The position numbers and the translations under genes were made by a program. The notes under the pieces were generated by a model that saw nothing but the letters and a program-made list of their open reading frames with translations, made no database searches and was not told where the DNA came from. Source: Pedobacter rhodius (GTDB lineage: Bacteria > Bacteroidota > Bacteroidia > Sphingobacteriales > Sphingobacteriaceae). Taken from it: a DNA stretch of 64,000 nt. This document shows, one piece after another, positions 35,833 through 44,239 of this stretch (position 1 is the first letter of the stretch; every line of letters begins with the position of its first letter). Location of the stretch: contig NZ_JAPWGL010000001.1 of NCBI RefSeq assembly GCF_027213645.1, forward strand, positions 310,001 through 374,000, given 5' to 3'.

Positions 35833-36606
35833 TTGAGCACGAACCATCTATTTCCTTTTCAATTTCAGTTCTTTGGTGAATATTACCACTATCATTACAT
35901 TTTCGAAACGCTGGCTTTTATAATTGGTGTCAGGGTTTACTATTATCTAAAGAAGGGTACTGTCGATCCGATTTCGGATGAAAATCGTTTGTGGATAATG
36001 CTTGGTGCAATGCTTGGTGCTTTAATCGGCTCGAGGTTTATCGCAATCCTGGAAACACCCGGTCAATTAAATCATATAACTTTTTTTACCCTCTACCAAA
36101 GTAAAACCATTGTTGGAGGTTTACTCGGCGGTCTTTTTGGTGTCGAATTAATAAAGAAAATTATTGGTGTCAATATTGCTTCGGGCGATTTATATGTGGT
36201 GCCAATTATCATCGCTCTGCTTATTGGTAGGGTAGGCTGTTTTTCAATGGGGATCGATGAACCGACTTATGGGCTGCCAACTACTTTTTTTGCAGGAATG
36301 GATTTAGGTGATGGCATTAAAAGACACCCAATCATGCTCTATGAAATGTTGTTTTTAATAATATTGTTGATGCTTTTCAAATTTCTTAAAAATAAAGTCA
36401 TGTTAAACGGTGATCGTTTTAAACTTTTAATGGTATTGTATTTTCTTTTTCGTTTTTTAATTGAATTTATTAAACCTTACGAGCCATTATTCTTAAATTT
36501 AAGCAGTATTCATTGGTCGGCAATATTTATTGTTCTTTATTATTATAAATTCATAATAAGAACATTAAAGTCTGCTTTCACTGAACGAACAAAAGAACAT
36601 GGCTAA
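35833..36606 (+). CDS. Lgt-like (prolipoprotein diacylglyceryl transferase family) membrane protein
   Basis: A 257-residue polytopic protein (about seven membrane segments) of the Lgt superfamily. It uses a TTG start three bases after the previous stop; the next in-frame ATG would cut the first helix. GRVGCFSMG (132-140) corresponds to the GRIGNFINGE signature and RFLIEFIKPYE (C-terminal) to RFLxEFxR. The active-site His that precedes the GGL run in true Lgt appears to be replaced (KTIVGGLLGG, Val near 94), and the Asn of GRIGN is a Cys. It may therefore not modify lipoproteins. It overlaps the radical SAM gene by eight bases, suggesting a shared pathway. Confidence 0.75.
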   Translation: MSTNHLFPFQFQFFGEYYHYHYIFETLAFIIGVRVYYYLKKGTVDPISDENRLWIMLGAMLGALIGSRFIAILETPGQLNHITFFTLYQSKTIVGGLLGGLFGVELIKKIIGVNIASGDLYVVPIIIALLIGRVGCFSMGIDEPTYGLPTTFFAGMDLGDGIKRHPIMLYEMLFLIILLMLFKFLKNKVMLNGDRFKLLMVLYFLFRFLIEFIKPYEPLFLNLSSIHWSAIFIVLYYYKFIIRTLKSAFTERTKEHG

Positions 36607-37993
36607 TACAAGAGATTATATTTACTACGATTATACAAAAAGCCTTTGCCCTGAATGCCTTATGCTTTGCGATGCAAAAATTGTTTTTCAAGATGCTAAG
36701 GTTTTTATGCTGAAGAACTGTAAAACACACGGTGATAGTAAGGTGATGATTGCTGATGATGTGGAGTATTACAAGCAGATAAGGAATTACAACAAGCAAT
36801 CCGAAATGCCGCTTAAGTTTAATACCAAGGTGCATTATGGCTGCCCTTACGATTGTGGTTTATGTACCGATCATGAGCAGCACTCCTGTTTAACCGTTAT
36901 CGAAGTTACCGACCGGTGTAATCTTGCATGCCCGACCTGCTATGCAATGTCATCTCCGAATTATGGCAGGCACCGAACATTGGAAGAAATTGAGCGTATG
37001 ATGGATGTGGTGGTTGCTAATGAAGGTGAGCCGGATGTGGTTCAGTTATCCGGAGGCGAACCCACCGTACATCCCGATTTTTTTGCAATTTTAGATTTGG
37101 CCAAAACCAAACCCATTAAGCATTTAATGGTCAACACCAATGGTATCAGAATTGCAAAGGATATAAATTTCGTTGAAAAACTGGCCTCTTATATGCCCGA
37201 TTTCGAAATTTATTTACAGTTTGATAGTTTTAGTGCCGATGTACTTACGCGTTTAAGGGGAGAGGACCTAACGGAAGTTCGCCGGAAAGCAATTGCAAAC
37301 CTTAACCATTTTAATGTTTCAACCACATTGGTTGTTACATTGCAAAAAGGATTAAATGATGGCGAAATCGGCGATATAATCGATTATGCCCTGAAGCAGA
37401 AATGTGTTCGCGGTGTTACTTTTCAACCCACGCAGGTTGCCGGAAGAAACGATGATTACAACGACCAGGCCGGCAGAATAACGCTTACTGAAGTTCGGAG
37501 GAAAATTTACGAACAGTATCCAACCTTCACACCACAGGATTTAATTCCGGTTCCATGCAATCCTGATGCACTTTGCATGGCTTATGCCTTAAAAATCGGC
37601 GATGAAGTGATTCCGATGACGCACCTTATAAATCCGGAAGATTTATTAAACAACTCAAAAAACACCATCGTTTTTGAACATGATGAAAAGTTGAAAGAAC
37701 ACATGCTCAACCTTTTCAGTACCGGTGTTTCGGTAGATTGTGCCGAAGATACTTTCGGTGAACTAATGTGTTGTTTGCCCAGGGTGAAGTCTGATAGCTT
37801 GAGTTATGATAATCTTTTTCGTATTATTATAATGAATTTCATGGATCCGCTGGATTTTGATGTCCGGGCGGTCAAGAAATCCTGTGTTCATATTGTGAGT
37901 GAGAAATATAAAATTGTTCCTTTCGAAACCATGAATATTTTTTACCGGGATAATAAAATTGATACCATCAGGGCTGAACTAAATATGAAATAG
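36599..37993 (+). CDS. Radical SAM protein, tetraether lipid synthase (Tes/MJ0619)-like
   Basis: Radical S-adenosylmethionine enzyme of 464 residues. The canonical cluster motif CxxxCxxC is CNLACPTC (Cys 107, 111, 114), and LSGGEPTVHPDF is the SAM-binding GGE region. Extra cysteines lie N-terminally (CPECLMLC, 17-24; CKTHG, 41-45; CPYDCGLCTDH, 82-92) and in CAEDTFGELMCC near 383. This layout matches the archaeal tetraether lipid synthase family (Tes, MJ0619), which couples lipid chains. The Lgt-like gene overlaps upstream, and two small membrane-protein genes follow. The real substrate is unknown; a lipid is my inference. Confidence 0.75.
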   Translation: MANTRDYIYYDYTKSLCPECLMLCDAKIVFQDAKVFMLKNCKTHGDSKVMIADDVEYYKQIRNYNKQSEMPLKFNTKVHYGCPYDCGLCTDHEQHSCLTVIEVTDRCNLACPTCYAMSSPNYGRHRTLEEIERMMDVVVANEGEPDVVQLSGGEPTVHPDFFAILDLAKTKPIKHLMVNTNGIRIAKDINFVEKLASYMPDFEIYLQFDSFSADVLTRLRGEDLTEVRRKAIANLNHFNVSTTLVVTLQKGLNDGEIGDIIDYALKQKCVRGVTFQPTQVAGRNDDYNDQAGRITLTEVRRKIYEQYPTFTPQDLIPVPCNPDALCMAYALKIGDEVIPMTHLINPEDLLNNSKNTIVFEHDEKLKEHMLNLFSTGVSVDCAEDTFGELMCCLPRVKSDSLSYDNLFRIIIMNFMDPLDFDVRAVKKSCVHIVSEKYKIVPFETMNIFYRDNKIDTIRAELNMK

Positions 37994-37994
37994 T

Positions 37995-38183
37995 ATGCTG
38001 TTTTTTCTTCTTATCCTTTACGGACTGGCTACGGTGGGTTTATTCGTTGCCGGCATAATCATGATGATTGTTGCTGCGTCAAATAATACGCCGTTGAAGC
38101 CAGGGCTGAAGTTGCTTATTGCCTCCGTAATTATGGTCATAATTGGTTTTGGCGCATGTGCCGTTATTCTGGCAAACAGTTAA
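37995..38183 (+). CDS. Small two-helix membrane protein, paralogue 1
   Basis: A 62-residue protein that is nearly all hydrophobic, with two membrane helices (about 2-26 and 39-60). The linker is ASNNTPLKPGLKLL. It starts one base after the radical SAM stop. It shares the LKPxLxLxIASVIM...IGxGACAVILxN pattern with the next gene, so the two are tandem duplicates. I know no function. Position suggests a membrane partner of the Lgt-like and radical SAM proteins. Confidence 0.7.
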   Translation: MLFFLLILYGLATVGLFVAGIIMMIVAASNNTPLKPGLKLLIASVIMVIIGFGACAVILANS

Positions 38184-38189
38184 TGAAAT

Positions 38190-38384
38190 ATGGAGGGCTT
38201 CATCATCTATTGGGTTGTTGTTGTGCTTCTTTTTTTAATAGGCATCATTCAACTCATCATAAAATCGGCGAGGAATCAGCCGCTTAAACCTGCGCTGCGC
38301 TTAATCATTGCTTCGGTAATTATGCTTGTGATTGGTGCGGGTGCGTGTGCGGTAATTCTGTCTAACCTAACAATTAGTCATTAA
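38190..38384 (+). CDS. Small two-helix membrane protein, paralogue 2
   Basis: A 64-residue protein with two hydrophobic helices (about 4-25 and 38-58) and the linker KSARNQPLKPALRLI. It is clearly related to the previous gene (LKP, IASVIM, GACAVILSN) and lies six bases after it. The first helix differs most. It is the last gene before the AT-rich gap and heptamer array ahead of pheT. No function is known. Confidence 0.7.
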   Translation: MEGFIIYWVVVVLLFLIGIIQLIIKSARNQPLKPALRLIIASVIMLVIGAGACAVILSNLTISH

Positions 38385-38440
38385 TCAATTTATTCTGTCA
38401 AGATTATAGGTTTAGCTTTCTGCTTTAACCTTTAAATAAT

Positions 38441-38448
38441 ATCTTTGC
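38441..38448 (+). promoter_or_regulatory. Possible -7 element of pheT
   Basis: TATCTTTG matches TAnnTTTG. No clear TTG is seen at the right distance. If used, the whole heptamer array would lie inside the pheT leader of about 115 bases. Confidence 0.45.
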
Positions 38449-38491
38449 ATTTTATAAAATTTGAGTAAGTTTCAAGATTAGTCTTGATACC

Positions 38492-38561
38492 TGATACTCA
38501 CTACTTGATACTCATTACTTGATACTCACTACTTGATACTAACTACTCACTACTCGATACT
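38492..38561 (+). repeat. NGATACT/CACTACT heptamer array in the pheT leader
   Basis: Ten in-phase heptamers alternate: TGATACT, CACTACT, TGATACT, CATTACT, TGATACT, CACTACT, TGATACT, AACTACT, CACTACT, CGATACT. A partial unit precedes it. The array ends six bases before the pheT ATG at 38568. Confidence 0.85.
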
Positions 38562-38567
38562 CCAAAA

Positions 38568-40967
38568 ATGAAAATATCATATAACTGGTTAAAACAATTC
38601 GTACAGATAGATAAAACACCCCAGGAACTTTCTTTAATTCTGACCAATGTTGGTTTAGAAGTAGAAAGCGTGGATAAAGTTCAGCCTGTAATTGGCGGTC
38701 TGGAGGGATTGATTATTGGTGAAGTTTTAACTTGCGTGCAACACCCTAATGCCGACCGTTTACGTGTTACAACCGTAAATGTTGGTGGAAAGGAAAACCT
38801 GCAGATTGTTTGTGGTGCGCCAAATGTAGCTGCCGGACAAAAAGTTGTTGTAGCAACCGTTGGTACAACAGTTTACCCTTTAGAAGGCGAACCTTTTAAA
38901 ATTAAAGAGTCTAAGATACGAGGGGAGGCATCTCAGGGAATGATTTGTGCTGAGGATGAAATTGGCTTGGGCAAATCGCATGATGGAATAATGATTTTAC
39001 CTTCAGAAACCCAAATCGGGATGCTGGCTAAAGCGCATTTCCAAATGGAGGACGATTATGTTTTCGAAATTGGCTTAACACCAAACCGGGCAGATGCAGC
39101 CTCACATCTTGGTGTTGCGAGGGATTTGGCTGCCTATTTCAGAAGTGAATATGAAATGCCCGATTTATCATCATTCAAAATTGATAATGAAAATCTGATT
39201 ATCCCTGTTGAAGTTGAAGATTTGGCCGCTTGTCCGCGTTACAGCAGTGTAACCATTTCAGGTGTTACGGTAGCTGAATCGCCGGAGTGGTTAAAAGATA
39301 AATTAAAAGTTATTGGCTTACGCCCGATTAATAACGTGGTTGATGTTACAAACTATGTTTTACATGGCTTAGGTCAGCCTTTACATGCTTTTGATGCTGA
39401 CAAAATTAACGGCGGGAAAGTTATCGTAAAAAAAGTAACGGAAGGTACACCATTCTTAACCCTTGATGATGTTGAGCGTAAATTAAGCGCAGATGATTTG
39501 ATGATCTGCAATGCAGAGGTGCCCATGTGTATTGCAGGCGTTTTCGGTGGCAAAACTTCAGGGGTAGATGCCGGCACTAAAAATATTTTCCTTGAAAGTG
39601 CTTACTTTAATTCGGTTTCCGTTCGTAAAACCGCTAAAAGACATGGCCTAAAAACCGACGCTTCTTTCCGCTTTGAACGTGGTACAGACCCAGAGATTCC
39701 GGTTACGGCGCTGAAGTATGCAGCGATTTTAATTAAGGAATTAGCCGGTGGCGAAATTTCCTCATCAGTTGCCGATATATATCCAAATCAAATTAAACCT
39801 TTCGAGTTTGAGGTAAGCTATACAAACATTAACAAGCTTATCGGCGCAAATATTCCTTCAGCAGAGATTAAACACATTATTACTGCATTGGGTATTTCGG
39901 CTACCAATACATCTGATGATACTTTAGCGTTAAGAGTACCATCGTTTAAAGTTGATGTTACCCGCGAATGCGATATCACGGAAGAGGTTTTGCGAATCTA
40001 TGGATATAATAACATTGCAATTCCTTCGAAAATTAACGCGTCACTTTCTTATACGTCGAAACCTGATAAGGAAAATACGCAAAACGTAATTGCCGATATG
40101 CTTACCGCAAATGGCTATGCCGAAATCTGGTGTAATTCGCTCACTAAATCTGCTTACTCTAAAAATTTAGATGAAGCCGTATTTATTTTAAATCCATTAA
40201 GCAGTGATTTAAATGTAATGCGTCAGAGTTTGCTGATGCCGGCGCTGGAAAGTGTTGCCTACAATCAAAACCGTAAAAATGCCGATGTTAAGTTTTACGA
40301 ATTTGGTAAAACCTATCATTTGGTTAATGAACAGTATGTAGAACGCCCAAGGTTACTGCTTTTAGTTTCAGGTGCCAAACAGGGTGAACAGTGGAATCAA
40401 AATACAAAATCGACAACCTTTTATAATATGAAGGCTGCGGTTGATGCCATAATTTCCCGTTTGGGCATTTCAAGCTACCAATCGGATGTTTTGCAGGATG
40501 AAAACTTTGCATACGGTATTAAATATTTCAGGGGCGATAAAACACTGGTTAGTTTCGGTGCCGCAACTAAAGCCGACCGGAAGCAGGCGGATGTGAATGC
40601 TGAAGTTTTCTATGCAGATTTTGACTGGGCCGGATTGCTTGATATCGTGAAAAAAAATAAAATCGTTAATAAAGACGTTTCAAAATATCCGGCGGTGAGA
40701 CGAGATCTTTCTATGTTGATTGATAAAGAGGTTACATTTGATTTACTGAAAGGAATTGCTTTTAAAACGGATAAAAAACTGATTAAGGAAGTCGGTGTTT
40801 TTGATGTTTATGAAGGCGATAAATTACCGGAAGGTAAAAAATCTTATGCCTTGAATTTTATTCTGCAGGATGAAGAGCAAACGCTTACTGATAAGCAAAT
40901 TGAAAATACCATGCAGAAATTAATTGCTAATTTAACGCAACAAGCGGGCGCAGAAATTAGGAAATAA
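38568..40967 (+). CDS. pheT: Phenylalanine-tRNA ligase beta subunit
   Basis: Beta subunit of the (alpha-beta)2 enzyme that charges tRNA-Phe. The 799 residues contain an N-terminal tRNA-binding domain (about 40-150, VLTCVQHPNADRL, RGEASQGMICAEDEIGLG), B3/B4 domains (about 210-370), a B5 domain (about 400-480), a core catalytic-like domain and the C-terminal anticodon-binding domain (KYPAVRRDLSMLIDKEV). pheS is not nearby. The start follows the heptamer array by six bases. Confidence 0.97.
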   Translation: MKISYNWLKQFVQIDKTPQELSLILTNVGLEVESVDKVQPVIGGLEGLIIGEVLTCVQHPNADRLRVTTVNVGGKENLQIVCGAPNVAAGQKVVVATVGTTVYPLEGEPFKIKESKIRGEASQGMICAEDEIGLGKSHDGIMILPSETQIGMLAKAHFQMEDDYVFEIGLTPNRADAASHLGVARDLAAYFRSEYEMPDLSSFKIDNENLIIPVEVEDLAACPRYSSVTISGVTVAESPEWLKDKLKVIGLRPINNVVDVTNYVLHGLGQPLHAFDADKINGGKVIVKKVTEGTPFLTLDDVERKLSADDLMICNAEVPMCIAGVFGGKTSGVDAGTKNIFLESAYFNSVSVRKTAKRHGLKTDASFRFERGTDPEIPVTALKYAAILIKELAGGEISSSVADIYPNQIKPFEFEVSYTNINKLIGANIPSAEIKHIITALGISATNTSDDTLALRVPSFKVDVTRECDITEEVLRIYGYNNIAIPSKINASLSYTSKPDKENTQNVIADMLTANGYAEIWCNSLTKSAYSKNLDEAVFILNPLSSDLNVMRQSLLMPALESVAYNQNRKNADVKFYEFGKTYHLVNEQYVERPRLLLLVSGAKQGEQWNQNTKSTTFYNMKAAVDAIISRLGISSYQSDVLQDENFAYGIKYFRGDKTLVSFGAATKADRKQADVNAEVFYADFDWAGLLDIVKKNKIVNKDVSKYPAVRRDLSMLIDKEVTFDLLKGIAFKTDKKLIKEVGVFDVYEGDKLPEGKKSYALNFILQDEEQTLTDKQIENTMQKLIANLTQQAGAEIRK

Positions 40968-40998
40968 AATTTAAATTCGTATTTTTAGAAATAAATTC

Positions 40999-41289
40999 AT
41001 GACTTCTGTTGCAGATCAATTAGATAAAGTACTACAAAAAACAACGCGGGTAATCGAGTTGTGTAATGCTTTGCAGGAAGAAAATGATTTATTAAAGCTT
41101 GAAAATCAATCGTTAAAAGTTGCGTTTGATACTTTTAAAGGCAAACATGCAGAACTTGAAGAAAAACTACGGGTTACTAAACTTGCCAAAAGTATTGAGG
41201 GTACAAGCGAAAAGTCGCTTGACATTAAACAAAAAATTAACGATTTTGTGCGGGAGATTGATAAAAGTATCGCATTGCTTAAAAAATAA
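40999..41289 (+). CDS. Coiled-coil conserved protein upstream of zapA
   Basis: A 96-residue protein, almost all coiled coil (about 5-60, KTTRVIELCNALQEENDLLKLENQSL). It has no membrane segment or enzyme motif. It lies between pheT and zapA, an arrangement I have seen in Bacteroidota. Length, coil and neighbour make a ZapB-like cell-division role tempting, but that is inference only; no sequence signature supports it. Confidence 0.7.
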   Translation: MTSVADQLDKVLQKTTRVIELCNALQEENDLLKLENQSLKVAFDTFKGKHAELEEKLRVTKLAKSIEGTSEKSLDIKQKINDFVREIDKSIALLKK

Positions 41290-41321
41290 GTAATGGGGCA
41301 AAATCAGAAACTAAGCTAACA

Positions 41322-41612
41322 ATGGGAGAAATCTCGATTAAGATAACCATTTCCGACCGTATTTACCCGTTAAAGGTGAATACAGAAGAGGAAGAAATTG
41401 TGAGACGGGCAGCAAAAATGATCAATGAGCGCATAAAAGATTACCAGGATAATTATGCGGTCAGAGATAAGCAGGATCTTCTTTCTATGGCGGTATTGCA
41501 TTATGCAACTGCGGTATTGAGAACAGAAAATAAAGTACAAAACCAGGATACTGCTGTTGCTGATAAAGTTGAGGAATTAGATGGTTTATTAAACGATTTC
41601 TTTTCAAAATAA
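41322..41612 (+). CDS. zapA: Cell division protein ZapA
   Basis: FtsZ-associated factor that bundles Z-ring filaments. The 96 residues have the ZapA core: ISIKITISDRIYPLKVNTEEEEIVRRAAKMINERI (about 4-38), then a helical C-terminus (about 50-96). It is 32 bases after the coiled-coil gene and probably cotranscribed with it. It is followed by a REP-like element and the likely 6S RNA, then rny. Confidence 0.88.
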   Translation: MGEISIKITISDRIYPLKVNTEEEEIVRRAAKMINERIKDYQDNYAVRDKQDLLSMAVLHYATAVLRTENKVQNQDTAVADKVEELDGLLNDFFSK

Positions 41613-41632
41613 GGTACGTTCTTTATAATTAT

Positions 41633-41728
41633 TTGTCATCCTGAACATAGTGAAGGATCTGTAAAAGATGAGTCTTGGTTTTAAAAACCGCTTTATCAAT
41701 ATAGATGCTTCGTCACTCAGCATGACAA
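41633..41728. repeat. REP-like palindrome
   Basis: TTGTCATCCTGAACATAGTGAAGGATCT at 41633-41660 is complementary, with mismatches, to AGATGCTTCGTCACTCAGCATGACAA near 41703-41728. This matches a dispersed intergenic element (TCATCCTGAG...GAAGGATCT) that I know to be common in Bacteroidota. It may end the zapA transcript. Confidence 0.7.
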
Positions 41729-41747
41729 TAATTTATAGCATAAAAAC

Positions 41748-41923
41748 ATAGCCGCGGCTAGTTTTTTGAGTTTCAATTTTATAAAACTTAACACTTCAAT
41801 ATCTATGGGGTTAAGAGGGCGTATTTCATCTGCTTTAGCACCTGAAAATGGCTTAAATCCCAATTATGCTTAGTTGAGGTTTAAAATGATGAGACTTTAA
41901 GAAATTAGCTGCGGTTTTTTTTT
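41748..41923 (+). ncRNA. ssrS: Probable 6S-type RNA (6S-Flavo-like)
   Basis: A closing stem pairs CCGCGGCTAGTTTTTT (41752-41767) with GAAATTAGCTGCGG (41901-41914), followed by nine T (41915-41923), which makes a terminator. Inside it, GAGTTTCAATTTTATAAAACTT (41768-41789) pairs with GAGGTTTAAAATGATGAGACTT (41876-41897). Nearer the tip, TGGGGTTAAG faces CTTAAATCCCA, and TTTCA/TGAAA closes a small hairpin. The result is a long rod with an asymmetric central bubble of about 175 bases, as in 6S RNA, which mimics an open promoter and holds RNA polymerase. No strong promoter box is visible. Confidence 0.6.
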
Positions 41924-41937
41924 ACTTAAAAAACAAA

Positions 41938-43509
41938 ATGGAGATAACGGAGATTTTAGGATACATATTTGCCTTAATAGCAGGCTTAGGTATCGGTATA
42001 GCAGTAGGCAGGTTCCTGCTGCGCAACTTACTTAAACAGCAGGAAGTTGCAGCACAAAACAAGGTAAAAAAGATTTTGAAAGATGCAGAGAACAATGCAG
42101 AAATCTTAAAAAAGAATAAACTTTTAGAAGCAAAAGAGAAATTTTTGCAATTGAAAGCAGAACACGAACAAGAAGTAAACGCTAAAAATAATTCCATAAA
42201 CCAGCGCGAAAACACGATGAAGCAGAAAGAGCAGTCGGTGAATCAGCGCATGGAAAATTTTAATAAAAAAGAAGCTGAACTTGATAAACAAAAAGTTCAT
42301 TTAGAAAAACAAACGGAGCTTGCTGTTAAAAAACAGGAAGAAGTAGAGCTTTTGAAAAATCAACACCTTAAGCAACTGGAAACAATTGCCGGCCTTTCTG
42401 CTCAGGAGGCTAAAGAGCAATTGGTCGAAAACCTGAAGCAGGAAGCCCGTACGCAGGCCATGATGCAGGTTAAAGATATTGTTGATGAAGCCAAGTTAAC
42501 AGCAAGTAAAGAAGCTAAAAAGGTTGTTATCCAAACCATTCAGCGCACGGCAACTGAGGCCGCAATTGAGAATTCTGTATCTATTTTTCATATCGAAAGT
42601 GATGAAATTAAGGGTCGTGTAATTGGTAGGGAAGGTAGAAATATCCGCGCATTAGAAGCGGCTACCGGTATCGAGATAATTGTTGACGATACTCCGGAGG
42701 CAATTATTTTATCAGGTTTCGACCCGGTACGAAGGGAAATTGCCCGTTTGGCTTTACACCGTTTGGTAACCGACGGACGTATTCATCCGGCTCGTATTGA
42801 AGAAATTGTTGCTAAAACCAAAAAGCAGATCGAAGATGAAATTGTAGAAATAGGTGAACGCACTGTTATCGATTTAGGTATTCATGGTTTGCATCCGGAG
42901 CTGATTCGTATGGTTGGGCGTATGCGTTATCGCTCATCTTACGGGCAAAATCTTTTACATCACTCGCGTGAGGTGGCAAACTTCTGTGCTACAATGGCGG
43001 CAGAACTTGGCTTAAATGCGAAGATGGCTAAGCGTGCTGGTTTATTACACGATATCGGTAAAGTGCCTGATGATAATCCTGAATTGCCACACGCTATTTT
43101 AGGTATGCAACTGGCAGAAAAATATAAGGAACATCCTGAAATTTGTAATGCGATTGGTGCCCACCACGATGAAATTGAAATGACTTCGATGATTTCACCA
43201 ATTATACAGGCGTGCGACGCAATTTCTGGTGCTCGTCCGGGTGCGCGTAGAGAGGTGGTAGAAAGTTATATTAAGCGCTTAAAAGATTTAGAAGAACTGG
43301 CGCTGTCTTATCCTGGCGTGGAAAAAACTTTTGCCATTCAGGCAGGTAGGGAACTGCGTGTTATTGTAGAAAGCGAAAGAATTACGGATGCGCAGGCAGA
43401 ACTATTAGCAGCAGATATTTCAACCCGCATTCAAACGGAAATGACTTATCCTGGTCAGATTAAGGTTACCGTAATCCGTGAAACCCGTTCGGTAGCTTTT
43501 GCGAAGTAA
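41938..43509 (+). CDS. rny: Ribonuclease Y
   Basis: Membrane-anchored endoribonuclease that begins mRNA decay. The 523-residue protein has an N-terminal anchor (about 5-27), a long coiled coil (about 30-200), a KH domain ([26 protein letters not shown], about 222-247) and an HD domain. In the HD domain, [12 protein letters not shown] and [13 protein letters not shown] carry the His and His-Asp ligands. The length and order match the family. It follows the 6S-like RNA by about 15 bases and ends before a REP-like hairpin and a terminator. Confidence 0.95.
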   Translation: MEITEILGYIFALIAGLGIGIAVGRFLLRNLLKQQEVAAQNKVKKILKDAENNAEILKKNKLLEAKEKFLQLKAEHEQEVNAKNNSINQRENTMKQKEQSVNQRMENFNKKEAELDKQKVHLEKQTELAVKKQEEVELLKNQHLKQLETIAGLSAQEAKEQLVENLKQEARTQAMMQVKDIVDEAKLTASKEAKKVVIQTIQRTATEAAIENSVSIFHIESDEIKGRVIGREGRNIRALEAATGIEIIVDDTPEAIILSGFDPVRREIARLALHRLVTDGRIHPARIEEIVAKTKKQIEDEIVEIGERTVIDLGIHGLHPELIRMVGRMRYRSSYGQNLLHHSREVANFCATMAAELGLNAKMAKRAGLLHDIGKVPDDNPELPHAILGMQLAEKYKEHPEICNAIGAHHDEIEMTSMISPIIQACDAISGARPGARREVVESYIKRLKDLEELALSYPGVEKTFAIQAGRELRVIVESERITDAQAELLAADISTRIQTEMTYPGQIKVTVIRETRSVAFAK

Positions 43510-43517
43510 TTAAAATG

Positions 43518-43580
43518 ACGCCTCGGTTCGTGTCCTCACGAAACGAAATTATAAATGGTTTGCGAAGACACAACCATGGA
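43518..43580. repeat. Palindromic intergenic repeat
   Basis: GGTTCGTGTCCTCACGAAAC (about 43524-43543) pairs with GTTTGCGAAGACACAACC (about 43558-43575). The unit is a second type of palindrome, distinct from the element at 41633-41728, and resembles a repeat dispersed in this group. Confidence 0.55.
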
Positions 43581-43601
43581 CAAGATTCTAATAAACAAAT
43601 T

Positions 43602-43630
43602 AAAAGCGATGGATATTCCATCGCTTTTTT
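43602..43630 (+). terminator. Terminator of rny
   Basis: AAAGCGATGGA and TCCATCGCTTT pair with a TAT loop, followed by a T run. Confidence 0.88.
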
Positions 43631-43642
43631 TATTTTTACATA

Positions 43643-44158
43643 ATGAGCAAGCAAACCAAAAAAATTGAAGTAAAACGTCCTGTAGATCTTTATTTTGATA
43701 AATACCAGGAAAGCCATAACAACCACACCAACGAAACCATTCATTGGGTTTGCGTGCCGCTTATTATATTTAGTTTATTGGGCTTAGTTTGGTTAATACC
43801 CTTTCCTCACCTGGGTTTTTTAGGAAAATACAATGGTTTCGTAAACTGGGCATCATTTTTAATTGCCTTCTCTATCTATTATTATTACCGCCTTTCGCCG
43901 GTACTATCTTATATGATGTTAATTTTAGTGTTCTTAATGAGCTGGGGAATTGTATCATTAGAAAATTGGGAGAAAATTGGAGGACCTGCGGTTTGGTTAG
44001 TTTGTTTAGTCATTTTTGTGGTTGCATGGATTGGACAGTTCATCGGGCATAAAATTGAAGGGAAAAAGCCATCTTTTTTAGACGATGTTAAATTCCTGTT
44101 AATCGGGCCGATATGGTTATTACACTTCATTTGCAAGAAAGTGGGTATTAAATACTAA
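43643..44158 (+). CDS. Mpo1-like (DUF962) membrane protein
   Basis: A 171-residue protein of the DUF962/Mpo1 (yeast YGL010w) family. Yeast Mpo1 is an Fe-dependent 2-hydroxy fatty acid dioxygenase. The family core YQESHNNHTNETIHWVCVPLI has paired His residues, and a later GQFIGHKIEGKKPSF carries another. About four membrane segments lie between 35 and 165. It follows the rny terminator directly, so it needs its own promoter, which I cannot place. A fatty-acid role is inferred from family only. Confidence 0.85.
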   Translation: MSKQTKKIEVKRPVDLYFDKYQESHNNHTNETIHWVCVPLIIFSLLGLVWLIPFPHLGFLGKYNGFVNWASFLIAFSIYYYYRLSPVLSYMMLILVFLMSWGIVSLENWEKIGGPAVWLVCLVIFVVAWIGQFIGHKIEGKKPSFLDDVKFLLIGPIWLLHFICKKVGIKY

Positions 44159-44239
44159 ACCAGTAGTTGATCACATTAAATTAACCTTTAGCTAAACAAA
44201 GCTTAATTAACATCTAACATATAGCTAACATTGTGGTAA

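Noticed and set aside
38492..38561. CRISPR-like array
   Set aside because: The units are seven bases with no spacers, and there are no cas genes. It is a simple tandem repeat.
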